From assembly GCA_002390285.1 (NCBI GenBank), contig DGPB01000011.1, positions 121,440 through 185,439 on the forward strand: a stretch of 64,000 bases of DNA. The letters run 5' to 3'. The position numbers were made by a program, and so were the translations under genes. Every line of letters begins with the position of its first letter. The stretch's first letter is position 1. The DNA is from Cellvibrionales bacterium UBA4451 (GTDB lineage Bacteria; Pseudomonadota; Gammaproteobacteria; Pseudomonadales; Porticoccaceae). Below are positions 16,035-24,938 of this stretch, in pieces. The notes beneath the pieces were generated by a model. The model was not told where the DNA came from and ran no database searches. It saw nothing but the letters and a program-made list of their open reading frames with translations.

Positions 16035-17348
16035 TTAATCTTTGATTCGATATTCTGCTGAACGCGCGTGGGCAGTAAGGGTTTCGCCTCGAGCTAACAC
16101 AGAAGCAGTTCTACCCAATGTGGAAGCCCCTTCAGCGGAACACATAATTATCGATGAACGCTTTTGAAAGTCATAAACACCCAACGGTGATGAGAACCGC
16201 GCTGTAGCAGAAGTCGGTAACACATGGTTGGGACCGGCACAGTAATCGCCCAGCGCTTCTGCTGTGTAACGCCCCATAAAAATGGCCCCCGCATGGCGAA
16301 CCTGAGGCAACCAAGATTCAGGGTCTGCCACAGACAACTCTAGGTGCTCTGGTGCAATTCGGTTTATCAAGCTCACAGCCTCAGACATATCTGTGACTGA
16401 AATTAAGGCACTTCGATTTTCCAGTGCAGCACGGATAATCTCTGCCCGCTCCATGGTGGGCAACAACGTTTCCATACTGGTTTTCACGCGAGCCAGAAAA
16501 TCGGTATCGGGGCTGACTAAAATAGACTGGGCGTCTTCATCGTGCTCAGCCTGAGAAAAGAGATCCATGGCAATCCAATCGGGATCGGTATCACCATCGC
16601 AAACCACCAAAATTTCTGATGGCCCGGCAACCATATCCAGACCCACTGAGCCGAATACTGCCCGCTTTGCGGTCGCCACATAGATATTGCCAGGGCCAAC
16701 AATTTTGTCTACTCGAGGTACAGTTTCGGTGCCAAAGGCCAACGCACCTATCGCCTGAGCACCGCCCACCGTAAACACTTGATCAACACCCGCAATAGCG
16801 GCAGCGGCTAACACCAGAGGGCTCAACTCGCCCCCGGGTGCAGGGACAACCATCACGATTTCACTGACACCCGCCACCTTGGCAGGCAACGCATTCATCA
16901 AAACGGAGGAGGGATAACTGGCTTTTCCACCAGGCACATAAATCCCCACTCTATCCAATGGGGTAATTTGCTGGCCCAGCAATGTGCCGTCGGCTTCCCG
17001 ATAATTCCAGGACGCCTGCTTTTGGTGTTCGTGGTAATGACGTATGCGCTCAGCTGCAATGTGGAGCGACTGCCGCTCCACATCGGCAATGCTCTCTAGA
17101 GCCTGTTGAAGCGCTTCTGTAGATATACTCAATTCAGCAACAGTGCTGACTTGGCGCCGATCAAAACGGTTGGTGTAATCAACTAGCGCCTGATCACCCC
17201 TACGACGGATAGCTGCCAACACCTCATCGACAACCTGCCCTACACTACTATCCGACACATTTTCCCAAGCCAACAACTGATCTAGCCGGGCATCGAAATC
17301 GACGTCAGCATAGGATAACTGTTTAATATTAATTGACCGGTTCGACAT
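16035..17348 (-). CDS. hisD: histidinol dehydrogenase
   Basis: A zinc-dependent, NAD-linked enzyme that oxidises L-histidinol to histidine in the last two steps of the pathway. Characteristic segments are GLDMVAGPSEILVV, the zinc and catalytic region FSQAEHDEDAQ, and the C-terminal DYCAGPNHVLPTSATARFSS. The ATG at 17348 lies five bases after the hisG stop; an in-frame TTG at 17357 is less likely. It is the second gene of hisGDC. Confidence 0.97.
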   Translation of the reverse strand: MSNRSINIKQLSYADVDFDARLDQLLAWENVSDSSVGQVVDEVLAAIRRRGDQALVDYTNRFDRRQVSTVAELSISTEALQQALESIADVERQSLHIAAERIRHYHEHQKQASWNYREADGTLLGQQITPLDRVGIYVPGGKASYPSSVLMNALPAKVAGVSEIVMVVPAPGGELSPLVLAAAAIAGVDQVFTVGGAQAIGALAFGTETVPRVDKIVGPGNIYVATAKRAVFGSVGLDMVAGPSEILVVCDGDTDPDWIAMDLFSQAEHDEDAQSILVSPDTDFLARVKTSMETLLPTMERAEIIRAALENRSALISVTDMSEAVSLINRIAPEHLELSVADPESWLPQVRHAGAIFMGRYTAEALGDYCAGPNHVLPTSATARFSSPLGVYDFQKRSSIIMCSAEGASTLGRTASVLARGETLTAHARSAEYRIKD

Positions 17349-17353
17349 GGTTA

Positions 17354-17977
17354 TCAACCCACCGCTTTACGCAGGCCTTCAACTATCTGCTGGATGGGCT
17401 GGTGCTTCATTTTCATTGCCGCTTTGTTGACAATAATGCGCGAGCTGACATCTGCAATAACATCCCTCGCCTCGAGCCCGTTGGCTTTGAGGGTATTACC
17501 CGTATCCACAATATCTACAATCTCATCGGCTAGCGCCATGATAGGAGCCAGCTCCATGGCGCCATATAACTTGATCAAATCGACTTGGCGCCCCTGCTCA
17601 GCGTAGAACCGACGCGCTATATTGATGTATTTCGTCGCCACGCGGATACGCCCTTCCTTAGGGGTAACACCAACAATACCCGCCGTCATTAGTCGACAAG
17701 CCGCAATACCAAGATCAAGAGGCTCATAGAGGCCATCGCCTCCGTGCTCCAACAATGTATCCTTGCCGGCCACTCCGAGGTCTGCCGCCCCGAATTGCAC
17801 ATAAGTGGGCACATCCGAACCACGCAGTACCAGTAAACGCACATCACTACGATTGGTATCAAATAGCAGTTTGCGACTCGCGCTGATATCTTCAACAGGC
17901 TCAATGCCTGCAACAGCCAACAACGGCAAGGTTTCTTTTAAAATACGCCCCTTGGTCAGCGCGATAGTGATCTGCAT
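17354..17977 (-). CDS. hisG: ATP phosphoribosyltransferase, short form
   Basis: The first, feedback-regulated step of histidine synthesis, joining ATP and PRPP. The protein is 207 residues and lacks the C-terminal ACT-like regulatory domain of the long form, so by family knowledge it needs the HisZ regulatory subunit, which is not in this window. The catalytic core (ALTKGRILKETLPLL, the PRPP loop region VDTGNTLKANGL) is intact. It leads hisGDC downstream of murA, as in Pseudomonas. Confidence 0.95.
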   Translation of the reverse strand: MQITIALTKGRILKETLPLLAVAGIEPVEDISASRKLLFDTNRSDVRLLVLRGSDVPTYVQFGAADLGVAGKDTLLEHGGDGLYEPLDLGIAACRLMTAGIVGVTPKEGRIRVATKYINIARRFYAEQGRQVDLIKLYGAMELAPIMALADEIVDIVDTGNTLKANGLEARDVIADVSSRIIVNKAAMKMKHQPIQQIVEGLRKAVG

Positions 17978-18047
17978 AATTCTCTCAATATTCCAACCCG
18001 CCTGACCAACCTAATTTTTTAGCCAGTCTAATATTTAATCTGGAAGT

Positions 18048-19310
18048 CTAACCAGGAATCCGACGAATATTGGCACCCAGCTGTTGAAACTTCTCTTCAA
18101 TACACTCGTAACCACGATCAATATGGTAAATACGATCAACAATAGTATCACCGTCAGCCACTAGACCTGCAATCACCAGACTGGCTGAAGCACGCAGATC
18201 TGACGCCATTACCGGTGCAGCTTTCAGACGCTCAACTCCCGTCACGATGGCTGTGTTGCCTTCGAGGGTAATTTTGGCTCCCATACGATTCAGTTCGTGG
18301 GTTTGTACCAACCGGTTTTCAAAAATAGTTTCTGTGATAGTGCTCCCCCCTTCTGCCACCGCATTTACGGTTGTCATCTGGGCTTGCATGTCCGTAGGAA
18401 ACGCCGGATACGGGGCTGTTTTCAGGTTCACAGCTTTCGGCCTACGCCCTTCCATGTCCAACATTATCCAGTCATCGCCTGTCGTGATTTTCGCGCCAGC
18501 CTCTTCCAGTTTGAGCAACACAGCTTCAAGAATGCGGGGGTCTGTGTCTTTTAGTTTAATCTTACCTCGAGTTGCCGCCGCTGCGGCCAGATACGTACCC
18601 GTTTCTATCCTGTCAGGCATGATTCGATAGCTACCACCGTGGAGTGATTCAACCCCATCAATCACCATTGTTGCGGAACCCATCCCTGTCACATTGCCAC
18701 CCAATGCATTGATACAATTGGCCAGGTCAACCACCTCGGGCTCACGAGCAGCATTTTCAATGACAGTCTGCCCTTCAGCTAGGGCCGCTGCCATCATCAG
18801 GTTTTCAGTAGCGCCCACCGATACCATATCCATCAAAATATGGGCTCCTTTGAGCCGCCCATTACTGCGTGCATTAATATACCCGCCATCAATGTCAATT
18901 TCGGCCCCCATCATTTTCAAGCCGTTCAGGTGTAGATCTACAGGACGGCTACCAATGGCGCAACCACCGGGAAAAGAAACACTGGCAACACCAAACTTGG
19001 CCAACATGGGGCCCAACACCAAAATAGACGCTCGCATGGTTTTAACTAAATCATAAGGCGCCACATGGCTATGAAGCGTCGTTGAATCAACCCCCACTTG
19101 CATTTTTTCGTTCAGCACTACGGTCACGCCCAGACAACCCAGCAGCTCGAACATGGTGGTAATGTCATGTAGATGAGGAACATTGGAAACCATCACGGGA
19201 CCGTCGGCGAGCAGGGTTGCCGCCAAAATGGGCAATGCGGAGTTTTTGGCTCCAGAAATACGTATCTCCCCAGAGAGAGGCCCACCTCCAGAGATCAGTA
19301 ACTTATCCAT
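18048..19310 (-). CDS. murA: UDP-N-acetylglucosamine 1-carboxyvinyltransferase
   Basis: MurA transfers enolpyruvate from PEP to UDP-GlcNAc, the first committed step of peptidoglycan synthesis. The 420-residue length is standard. The conserved N-terminal SGEIRISGAKNSALP and the active-site loop PGGCAIGSRPVDLH are present, with the catalytic Cys (equivalent to Cys115 in E. coli), the form alkylated by fosfomycin. It stands between ibaG and hisG, the conserved gammaproteobacterial order. Confidence 0.98.
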   Translation of the reverse strand: MDKLLISGGGPLSGEIRISGAKNSALPILAATLLADGPVMVSNVPHLHDITTMFELLGCLGVTVVLNEKMQVGVDSTTLHSHVAPYDLVKTMRASILVLGPMLAKFGVASVSFPGGCAIGSRPVDLHLNGLKMMGAEIDIDGGYINARSNGRLKGAHILMDMVSVGATENLMMAAALAEGQTVIENAAREPEVVDLANCINALGGNVTGMGSATMVIDGVESLHGGSYRIMPDRIETGTYLAAAAATRGKIKLKDTDPRILEAVLLKLEEAGAKITTGDDWIMLDMEGRRPKAVNLKTAPYPAFPTDMQAQMTTVNAVAEGGSTITETIFENRLVQTHELNRMGAKITLEGNTAIVTGVERLKAAPVMASDLRASASLVIAGLVADGDTIVDRIYHIDRGYECIEEKFQQLGANIRRIPG

Positions 19311-19402
19311 TTGTAACCCTTTTATCTGGGGGAAGATTCTGACTGGTTAAAATAAAAGATGCGTTGTGCCGAAAAGAGCAGTGGGGACATGCCTACTGCG
19401 TA

Positions 19403-19657
19403 CTAACACTCATCCGGGGTCAAGGTCTTCATATTAACAGCATGAATGGTACCCGCAGAAATTTCATTCTGAAGCACAGCATAAACTCTCTGCTGACGCT
19501 GCACAGGACGCAGCCCAGCGAAAACACTACCTACTATCATAATGTCAAAATGACGACCATCTCCCTCTACCGTCACCTCGCAATCAACTAGCTGGGCAAG
19601 GAGGAGTTTTTTTACATCATCAGGGCTCATGCTTTCAGTCTCAGGTCTTGAACTCAA
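19403..19657 (-). CDS. ibaG: BolA-family protein IbaG
   Basis: A BolA/IbaG-family protein of up to 84 residues; relatives bind [2Fe-2S] clusters with monothiol glutaredoxins and respond to acid stress. The family signature GDGRHFDIMIVGSVFAG and RQQRVYAVLQNEI is present, as is the C-terminal AVNMKTLTPDE. Two starts are possible: TTG 19657, overlapping the mlaC stop, or ATG 19630 (MSPDDVKKLL), which gives the usual family length of 75. It is translationally coupled to mlaC and sits before murA as usual. Confidence 0.92.
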   Translation of the reverse strand: MSSRPETESMSPDDVKKLLLAQLVDCEVTVEGDGRHFDIMIVGSVFAGLRPVQRQQRVYAVLQNEISAGTIHAVNMKTLTPDEC

Positions 19658-20277
19658 CTTTTTGATGACCAGTCAGCGATAATCTGATCAATATTGCCGT
19701 CAAATTTTTGAGCTCGTTGTAAAAATTGATTACGGAAAGTTTTGCCTAAATTAATGCCATTAATAACGACATTGGTCACTTTCCACTGGTCATCTCGGTT
19801 CATACCCATTGAATAGGTCAGAGGGAATACGCCATCGTTGCCACGAATCTCTTGAACAACGGTGACCTTGCGCAGGCCATTGATATCATCAACTGGCGGC
19901 AGCACAACGATATCCTGCTCACCGTAAGCCATAAGCCCACGACCATAGGTTTCAATTAACTCACACCGGAAAGCACTAGCAAACCGAGTACGCTGCTCTG
20001 GCGTAGCCTGCTTTCCGTAAGAACCCATAACTTTTAAGGCAATCCAGTTGAAATCAACGACATCTGCCAACAGGCCATCCAGAGCCTCAAAAAACGATTC
20101 TGGATTTTCATCAAACGTGTCTCGATGATCAGCGATATCCCCAAGCAACAGGTCCGTTACCGTCGCCACCAACTGGTGTGGTGTCTGCTCAGCCACTTGG
20201 ATATCTGCGGCCCAGGCACTACTAGTCGCCACCAAAAAAAGTGCCATTATTGTTGAATGTATCCATTTGCAGCGCAT
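19654..20277 (-). CDS. mlaC: MlaC periplasmic phospholipid-shuttle protein
   Basis: A Ttg2D/MlaC-family protein with a Sec signal ending SSAWAADI (cleavage at about residue 24). MlaC carries phospholipid across the periplasm between the MlaA outer-membrane complex and the MlaFEDB inner-membrane ABC transporter. Characteristic regions are DFNWIALKVMGSYGKQATPEQRT (in two parts) and the C-terminal GKTFRNQFLQRAQKFDGNIDQII region. ATG 20277 has AAGGA upstream and places the signal peptide at the N-terminus. The usual neighbours mlaF, mlaE, mlaD (upstream) and mlaB (downstream) are absent: a 186-base gap leads to a divergent antiporter gene, and ibaG follows directly. Confidence 0.92.
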   Translation of the reverse strand: MRCKWIHSTIMALFLVATSSAWAADIQVAEQTPHQLVATVTDLLLGDIADHRDTFDENPESFFEALDGLLADVVDFNWIALKVMGSYGKQATPEQRTRFASAFRCELIETYGRGLMAYGEQDIVVLPPVDDINGLRKVTVVQEIRGNDGVFPLTYSMGMNRDDQWKVTNVVINGINLGKTFRNQFLQRAQKFDGNIDQIIADWSSKS

Positions 20278-20463
20278 TTGAGATTTCCTTCTAGTATCTA
20301 TAATTGTTGACACCTGCACCCGTCAATACTCTCATCGGTTGCTTGACCGTAGACTGCGGGTAGGGCGCCAAAAACAGCTGACTTCGAATGGCGGCCACTA
20401 TACCATTGCGCACCAGTTTACGAAACATTCACTGCAACCCTTTGCCAAGGAACAAATACCACT

Positions 20464-21447
20464 ATGGAAACTCTGGTACCTGCAGCACTAGGGGTTTTAT
20501 TTGGACTCCTGGGCCTACTCTGGGGGGCCGACCGATTTGTGGCCGGTAGCGCTGGTGCAGCGAAAAATTTCGGTATTTCTCCACTCGTTATTGGCCTCAC
20601 CATTGTTTCCATTGGCACATCGGCACCGGAAATAATCGTTGCCATTAACGCCTCACTAAAAGACGCCGGCGATATGGCGGTGGGCAATGCTATCGGCTCG
20701 AACTTAGCCAATATTGGCCTAGTACTGGGAGCCACAGCACTGATAGCCCCCATTCCCACTCAAGCCCACCTGATCAAGCAAGAAGGCCCTGTGCTTTTAG
20801 CTATCACCTTACTGGCGGGCTTCTTTCTTATTGATGGCGCACTATCTCGGCTGGAAGGCTTGACCCTCGCCATGATCATTTTTCCACTATTGGTGGTTAC
20901 TGTTTACTACAAAAAAAGCCACCCAAACCCAGAGACTATTGAGGAAGGCGAAGCTATACCGAACATGTCTACCGCCACGGCAGTGCTCTGGTTTCTGGTT
21001 GGCCTTGGGGCTCTACTGATCAGCTCTGAAGCACTGGTGTGGGGAGCGAAGCAAATTGCTCAATTTTTTGGTGTCAGCCAGCTAATTATTGGACTGACTG
21101 TCGTCGCTGTTGGCACCAGCCTTCCTGAATTTGCAGCCTCAGCCATGAGCGCAATTAGAGGGCACCATGATATCGCCCTAGGCAATATTTTTGGCTCAAA
21201 TTTATTCAATCTACTAGCAGTGATGTCGGTACCGGGTATTATTGCCCCGCTCACACTGGACAGCGCAGTGTTCTATCGCGACTATCTAGCCATGTCCGGC
21301 ATGACCCTAGTATTAGTTGGCGCCATTGCTTGGTCGCTCTGGATAGGCAAAAAAAATCATCGACAAGCAAGGCTTTCAAAAAAAATAGGCTTGACCCTAA
21401 TGTCACTCTACGCACTCTACTATGTTGTGCTGATTCCAGGGGTATAA
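20464..21447 (+). CDS. yrbG: YrbG-like calcium/sodium antiporter
   Basis: A 327-residue K+-dependent Na+/Ca2+ exchanger-family protein with two inverted halves of five membrane helices each. Each half carries the alpha-repeat motif: SIGTSAPEIIVAINASLK with GNAIGSNLANIGLVLG in the first, and AVGTSLPEFAASAMSAIRG with GNIFGSNLFNLLAV in the second. It is the first gene of the conserved yrbG-kdsD-kdsC-lptCAB-rpoN series and is divergent from mlaC. Its physiological role in this cluster is not settled, even in E. coli. Confidence 0.92.
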   Translation: METLVPAALGVLFGLLGLLWGADRFVAGSAGAAKNFGISPLVIGLTIVSIGTSAPEIIVAINASLKDAGDMAVGNAIGSNLANIGLVLGATALIAPIPTQAHLIKQEGPVLLAITLLAGFFLIDGALSRLEGLTLAMIIFPLLVVTVYYKKSHPNPETIEEGEAIPNMSTATAVLWFLVGLGALLISSEALVWGAKQIAQFFGVSQLIIGLTVVAVGTSLPEFAASAMSAIRGHHDIALGNIFGSNLFNLLAVMSVPGIIAPLTLDSAVFYRDYLAMSGMTLVLVGAIAWSLWIGKKNHRQARLSKKIGLTLMSLYALYYVVLIPGV

Positions 21448-21514
21448 GCACTCACCAGGCCTTACAGCAACAACGGGTTGCCGGTATACTTGGTAAAATA
21501 TTCTCGGAAACAAA

Positions 21515-22486
21515 ATGGCAGACAACAACTTTGCAGAAGTAGCCCGTCGCACCATACGTATGGAGGCGCAGGCCGTAGATATGCTAGAGCAACGCATCGG
21601 CAATGACTTTACTATTGCCTGCGAACTGATACTGAAATGTTCTGGGCGCGTAGTCGTCACGGGCATGGGGAAATCTGGTCATATCGGCCGAAAAATTGCC
21701 GCCACATTGGCCAGCACAGGCACACCTTCGTTCTTTGTTCACCCAGGAGAAGCCAGCCATGGCGATATCGGAATGATCACTGCGACCGATATCGTACTTG
21801 CTCTGTCTAATTCAGGAACGACAGCCGAAGTCATTACACTGCTACCGCTTATCAAGCGTATGGGGCTACCGCTTATTAGCATGACCGGCAATCCCGAATC
21901 TACCCTTGCCCAAGCCTCCGAATCACACTTGGATGTACAGGTTCCCTGTGAAGCATGCCCTCTTGGCCTTGCACCCACCACCAGTACGACAGCAACACTG
22001 GTCATGGGCGACGCACTGGCTATCGCACTTTTAGAAGCGAGGGGCTTTACGGCCGAAGATTTCGCCTTCTCCCACCCTGGTGGCGCCCTCGGCAGAAAAC
22101 TACTGCTCAAAGTAGAAGATATCATGCACAGTGGTGATGAACTGCCACAGGTGAAGGCTGACACTCCGCTTAGACATGCCCTGCTAGAAATGACGACTAA
22201 AGGTTTTGGTATGACAACCGTCGTCAACGATGCGGGTGAACTCCAAGGCGTCTTCACTGATGGTGATCTACGCCGAGCTGTAGATAATAATGTCGACATC
22301 AACAGCACTCCCATGAGAATGCTGATCAAGTCAGACTGCATGGCCGTTCACCGAGATCTCTTAGCCGCAGAGGCACTAAAGATTATGGAAGATCACAAAA
22401 TTTCTGCGCTGGTGGTAGAAGATTCGAACCATTACCCGATTGGCGTATTGCACATGCATGACATCCTCCGCTCAGGGGTCATGTGA
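21515..22486 (+). CDS. kdsD: D-arabinose 5-phosphate isomerase
   Basis: Converts ribulose 5-phosphate to arabinose 5-phosphate, the KDO precursor for LPS. A SIS domain occupies about residues 40-175, with GMGKSGHIGRKIAATLASTGTP, given here only as its two halves GMGKSGHIGRK and IAATLASTGTP, and HPGEASHGDIGM. Two CBS domains fill about 205-323. The length of 323 matches KdsD. It is translationally linked to kdsC by a stop/start overlap region. Confidence 0.96.
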   Translation: MADNNFAEVARRTIRMEAQAVDMLEQRIGNDFTIACELILKCSGRVVVTGMGKSGHIGRKIAATLASTGTPSFFVHPGEASHGDIGMITATDIVLALSNSGTTAEVITLLPLIKRMGLPLISMTGNPESTLAQASESHLDVQVPCEACPLGLAPTTSTTATLVMGDALAIALLEARGFTAEDFAFSHPGGALGRKLLLKVEDIMHSGDELPQVKADTPLRHALLEMTTKGFGMTTVVNDAGELQGVFTDGDLRRAVDNNVDINSTPMRMLIKSDCMAVHRDLLAAEALKIMEDHKISALVVEDSNHYPIGVLHMHDILRSGVM

Positions 22487-22488
22487 CA

Positions 22489-23034
22489 ATGACTACAACT
22501 ATAACAACCAACAACCAAAAATTGGTCAGCAGCGCCAAAGCCATCCGACTCCTACTGCTGGACGTTGATGGTGTACTGACAGATGGGCGCCTCTACTACG
22601 GCAATAATGGTGAAGAACTCAAAGCCTTCAATATTCAAGACGGCCTGGGTATAAAATTACTGCAACGTAATGACATTAAAGTAGGGATAATCACCGGCCG
22701 CTCCTCTGAATTACTGGCCCGCAGGGCTGCGGAACTTGGGATTGACTTGGTCGTCCAGGGAAGAGAAGACAAACTGATTGCTCTTCAGGAGATACTAAAG
22801 ACCCACGACTACCAAATGGAGGAAATTGCTTTCCTCGGAGACGACCTCCCAGATGTCGCCGTTATCCGACGAGTGGGGCTGGGTGTTGCCGTGGCTAATG
22901 CACGCCACTTTGTTGTTAAAAATTCGGTATGGCAGACAACAGCAAGCGGCGGCAATGGCGCAGTACGAGAACTAGTGGAAATGATTTTGCAGGCACAAGG
23001 AAAATTGAACTCCACCTTAGCGGAGTATCTTTAA
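22489..23034 (+). CDS. kdsC: KDO-8-phosphate phosphatase
   Basis: A C0-type HAD phosphatase that releases KDO from KDO 8-phosphate. Motif I is LLLDVDGVLTDG, motif II GIITGRSS, and motif III/IV GDDLPDVAVI. The minimal cap and 182-residue length are typical of the tetrameric KdsC. The start is ATG 22489; GTG 22483, which overlaps the kdsD stop and follows AGGGG, is an equally possible start. The downstream lptC begins three bases after its stop. Confidence 0.95.
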   Translation: MTTTITTNNQKLVSSAKAIRLLLLDVDGVLTDGRLYYGNNGEELKAFNIQDGLGIKLLQRNDIKVGIITGRSSELLARRAAELGIDLVVQGREDKLIALQEILKTHDYQMEEIAFLGDDLPDVAVIRRVGLGVAVANARHFVVKNSVWQTTASGGNGAVRELVEMILQAQGKLNSTLAEYL

Positions 23035-23037
23035 AAA

Positions 23038-23607
23038 ATGCGCAATCTATTACTGACGATCATGCTATTGGGTGCCACTGGAATTTTTCTCCTATTCTGG
23101 TTATCGCCCCCTGAAGCCTTCCTGAAAAAGCCCGTCAGCGATACAGAAGAATTACCCAAAGCAGACAGCTATATGCTCAACATAGACAAACTCGACTTTG
23201 ACAAAGAGGGCGCCAAGGCATATCACCTAGAAGCGACAGAAGCCCGCCATTTCAAGCGCAGAAATCGCCTGGAGCTCGACCAACCCAGCATGACAACCTT
23301 CAATCAGAATGACACGCTCCACCCTTGGCAGATGACGGCAAAGAAAGGTTCCATCTACAACAGTGGGGAGCGGGCTGTATTTAAAGGCGATGTCTACGCC
23401 TGGCAAGAGACAGAGAGCAACATTAAAAATGAACTTCGCACCGATAGGCTCGTCCTATTCCCTAACAAACATGTTGCCGAAACAGAAAGCCTAGTGACTA
23501 TCACCACACCCCGAGGAAAAATCACGGGTATCGGCATGCAAGCAGACTTGAATAGCGAACAATTCAAGCTACTCTCTAACGTTAAGGGCGTTCACCATGC
23601 ACTATAA
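23038..23607 (+). CDS. lptC: LPS export protein LptC
   Basis: A bitopic inner-membrane component of the Lpt bridge that receives LPS from LptB2FG and passes it to LptA. It has one N-terminal membrane helix (about residues 3-22) and a periplasmic beta-jellyroll made of repeated short strands (for example AYHLEATEARHF, GSIYNSGERAVFKGDV, VTITTPRGKITG). The length of 189 is typical. It overlaps lptA by 11 bases, indicating coupled translation. Confidence 0.92.
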   Translation: MRNLLLTIMLLGATGIFLLFWLSPPEAFLKKPVSDTEELPKADSYMLNIDKLDFDKEGAKAYHLEATEARHFKRRNRLELDQPSMTTFNQNDTLHPWQMTAKKGSIYNSGERAVFKGDVYAWQETESNIKNELRTDRLVLFPNKHVAETESLVTITTPRGKITGIGMQADLNSEQFKLLSNVKGVHHAL

Positions 23608-24100
23608 ATCGATATTACTGATAGCCATTGCCGGCTGGTGCGCATTGGCCACAGCACTCCCAAGCGACAGACAGCAGCCCATCAAAATTGAATCTGACCG
23701 AGCAATTCAAGATGACAAAAAAGGTATCACGGTCTACGAGGGTTCTGTTGTAATTCGACAGGGCACCATCAAGATTAATGCTGACAAAGTCACTGTCTAT
23801 AGCGACAAGAATCAAGTGGACAAAATCATCTGCGTTGGCAAACCCGCCCACTATCAACAACGGCCCAATCTTGAAGATGGATTGGTTTTTGCCAGTGGCG
23901 ATACCATCGAATACTACCTAGCCAGCGACAAAATTGCCCTGTTAACCAATGCCAGCCTAGAACAAAATGGTACGACTATTACTGGCGACAAAATAAACTA
24001 TGACCTAAAAGCGGAGGTGGTAAAAGCCACTGCCGGAGGAAACAAACGAGAACGCATACAGATGATCATTCCACCAAGCAACCAGAAGGACGCCGATTAA
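23597..24100 (+). CDS. lptA: LPS transport periplasmic protein LptA
   Basis: The periplasmic bridge protein of LPS export, with a signal peptide ending ALATALPSD (about residue 21) and an OstA-like jellyroll with repeats such as ITVYEGSVVIRQGTIKINADKVTVY (in two halves around residues 45-70). The C-terminal tail is basic and polar. Its stop overlaps the lptB start (TAATG). It acts with LptC and LptB encoded alongside. Confidence 0.93.
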   Translation: MHYKSILLIAIAGWCALATALPSDRQQPIKIESDRAIQDDKKGITVYEGSVVIRQGTIKINADKVTVYSDKNQVDKIICVGKPAHYQQRPNLEDGLVFASGDTIEYYLASDKIALLTNASLEQNGTTITGDKINYDLKAEVVKATAGGNKRERIQMIIPPSNQKDAD

Positions 24101-24825
24101 TGGCCGTACTCAAGGCCTCCAACCTCATCAAGAGCTACAAGAAAAGACCTGTTATCCGGGATGTTTCCTTGTCAGTAGAAAGTGGCGCCATCGTCGGACT
24201 TCTCGGCCCCAATGGTGCGGGGAAAACAACCTGCTTCTACATGATCGTCGGGCTTGTCTCTCAGGATGGCGGCACAGTCCAAATTGACGAAGAGGATATT
24301 ACCCACCTGCCAATGCACGGCCGGGCACGCAAAGGAATTGGCTACCTCCCTCAGGAAGCATCCGTATTTCGGAAGATGAGTGTGCAGAATAACATCATGG
24401 CTATTCTGGAAACCCGCAAGGATCTTGATCTCAACCAACGCAAAGAAAAGATGGAGCTATTGCTTCAGGAATTTCATCTTACTCAGATACGGGACACGCC
24501 TGGCATGAGCCTTTCCGGCGGAGAACGTCGCAGAGTAGAGATTGCTCGCGCCCTAGCAATGGAACCGGCCTTCATACTACTCGACGAGCCTTTTGCAGGT
24601 GTAGACCCTATTTCAGTCAACGATATTAAGCAGATCATCCGCCACCTGCGCGACAAAGGCATTGGTGTGCTCATCACAGATCACAATGTTCGTGAAACAC
24701 TAGACATCTGTGAACATGCCTACATTGTAGGCGAGGGTAAAGTCATCGCAGAGGGACATGCCAGCGAGATTATTGCCAATCAGCAGGTTCGCGATATCTA
24801 CCTAGGGGAAGACTTTACACTGTAA
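24100..24825 (+). CDS. lptB: LPS export ABC transporter ATPase LptB
   Basis: A 241-residue cytoplasmic ATPase that powers LptFG. Walker A is GPNGAGKTT (about residues 36-44), the signature LSGGERRRVEIARAL, Walker B FILLDEPFAGVDP and the switch His in ITDHNVRETL. It is close to E. coli LptB throughout. lptF and lptG are elsewhere, as usual. It is followed by a 113-base gap that contains a sigma-54-like element before rpoN. Confidence 0.97.
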   Translation: MAVLKASNLIKSYKKRPVIRDVSLSVESGAIVGLLGPNGAGKTTCFYMIVGLVSQDGGTVQIDEEDITHLPMHGRARKGIGYLPQEASVFRKMSVQNNIMAILETRKDLDLNQRKEKMELLLQEFHLTQIRDTPGMSLSGGERRRVEIARALAMEPAFILLDEPFAGVDPISVNDIKQIIRHLRDKGIGVLITDHNVRETLDICEHAYIVGEGKVIAEGHASEIIANQQVRDIYLGEDFTL

Positions 24826-24849
24826 CTTTACGTTGCAAGATGCACCATA

Positions 24850-24865
24850 CGGCACAAAATTTGCT
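24850..24865 (+). promoter_or_regulatory. possible sigma-54 promoter before rpoN
   Basis: CGGCACAAAATTTGCT matches the -24/-12 pattern TGGCAC-N5-TTGCT except for the first base, with the essential GG and GC spaced correctly, 74 bases before rpoN. An imperfect NtrC-box-like string (GCACCATACGGCAC) overlaps its left end. Autoregulation of rpoN is plausible but unproven. Confidence 0.4.
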
Positions 24866-24938
24866 TGTCACCCCCCCAGTACACAGACTACACTTTCTCT
24901 GTGAGCATTAACTTCTACCAAAACAGCCCCGACCGTAC

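Noticed and set aside
21739..22341. 200-codon Ser-rich open frame antisense to kdsD
   Set aside because: Low-complexity translation typical of reverse-frame artefacts over a well-conserved gene.
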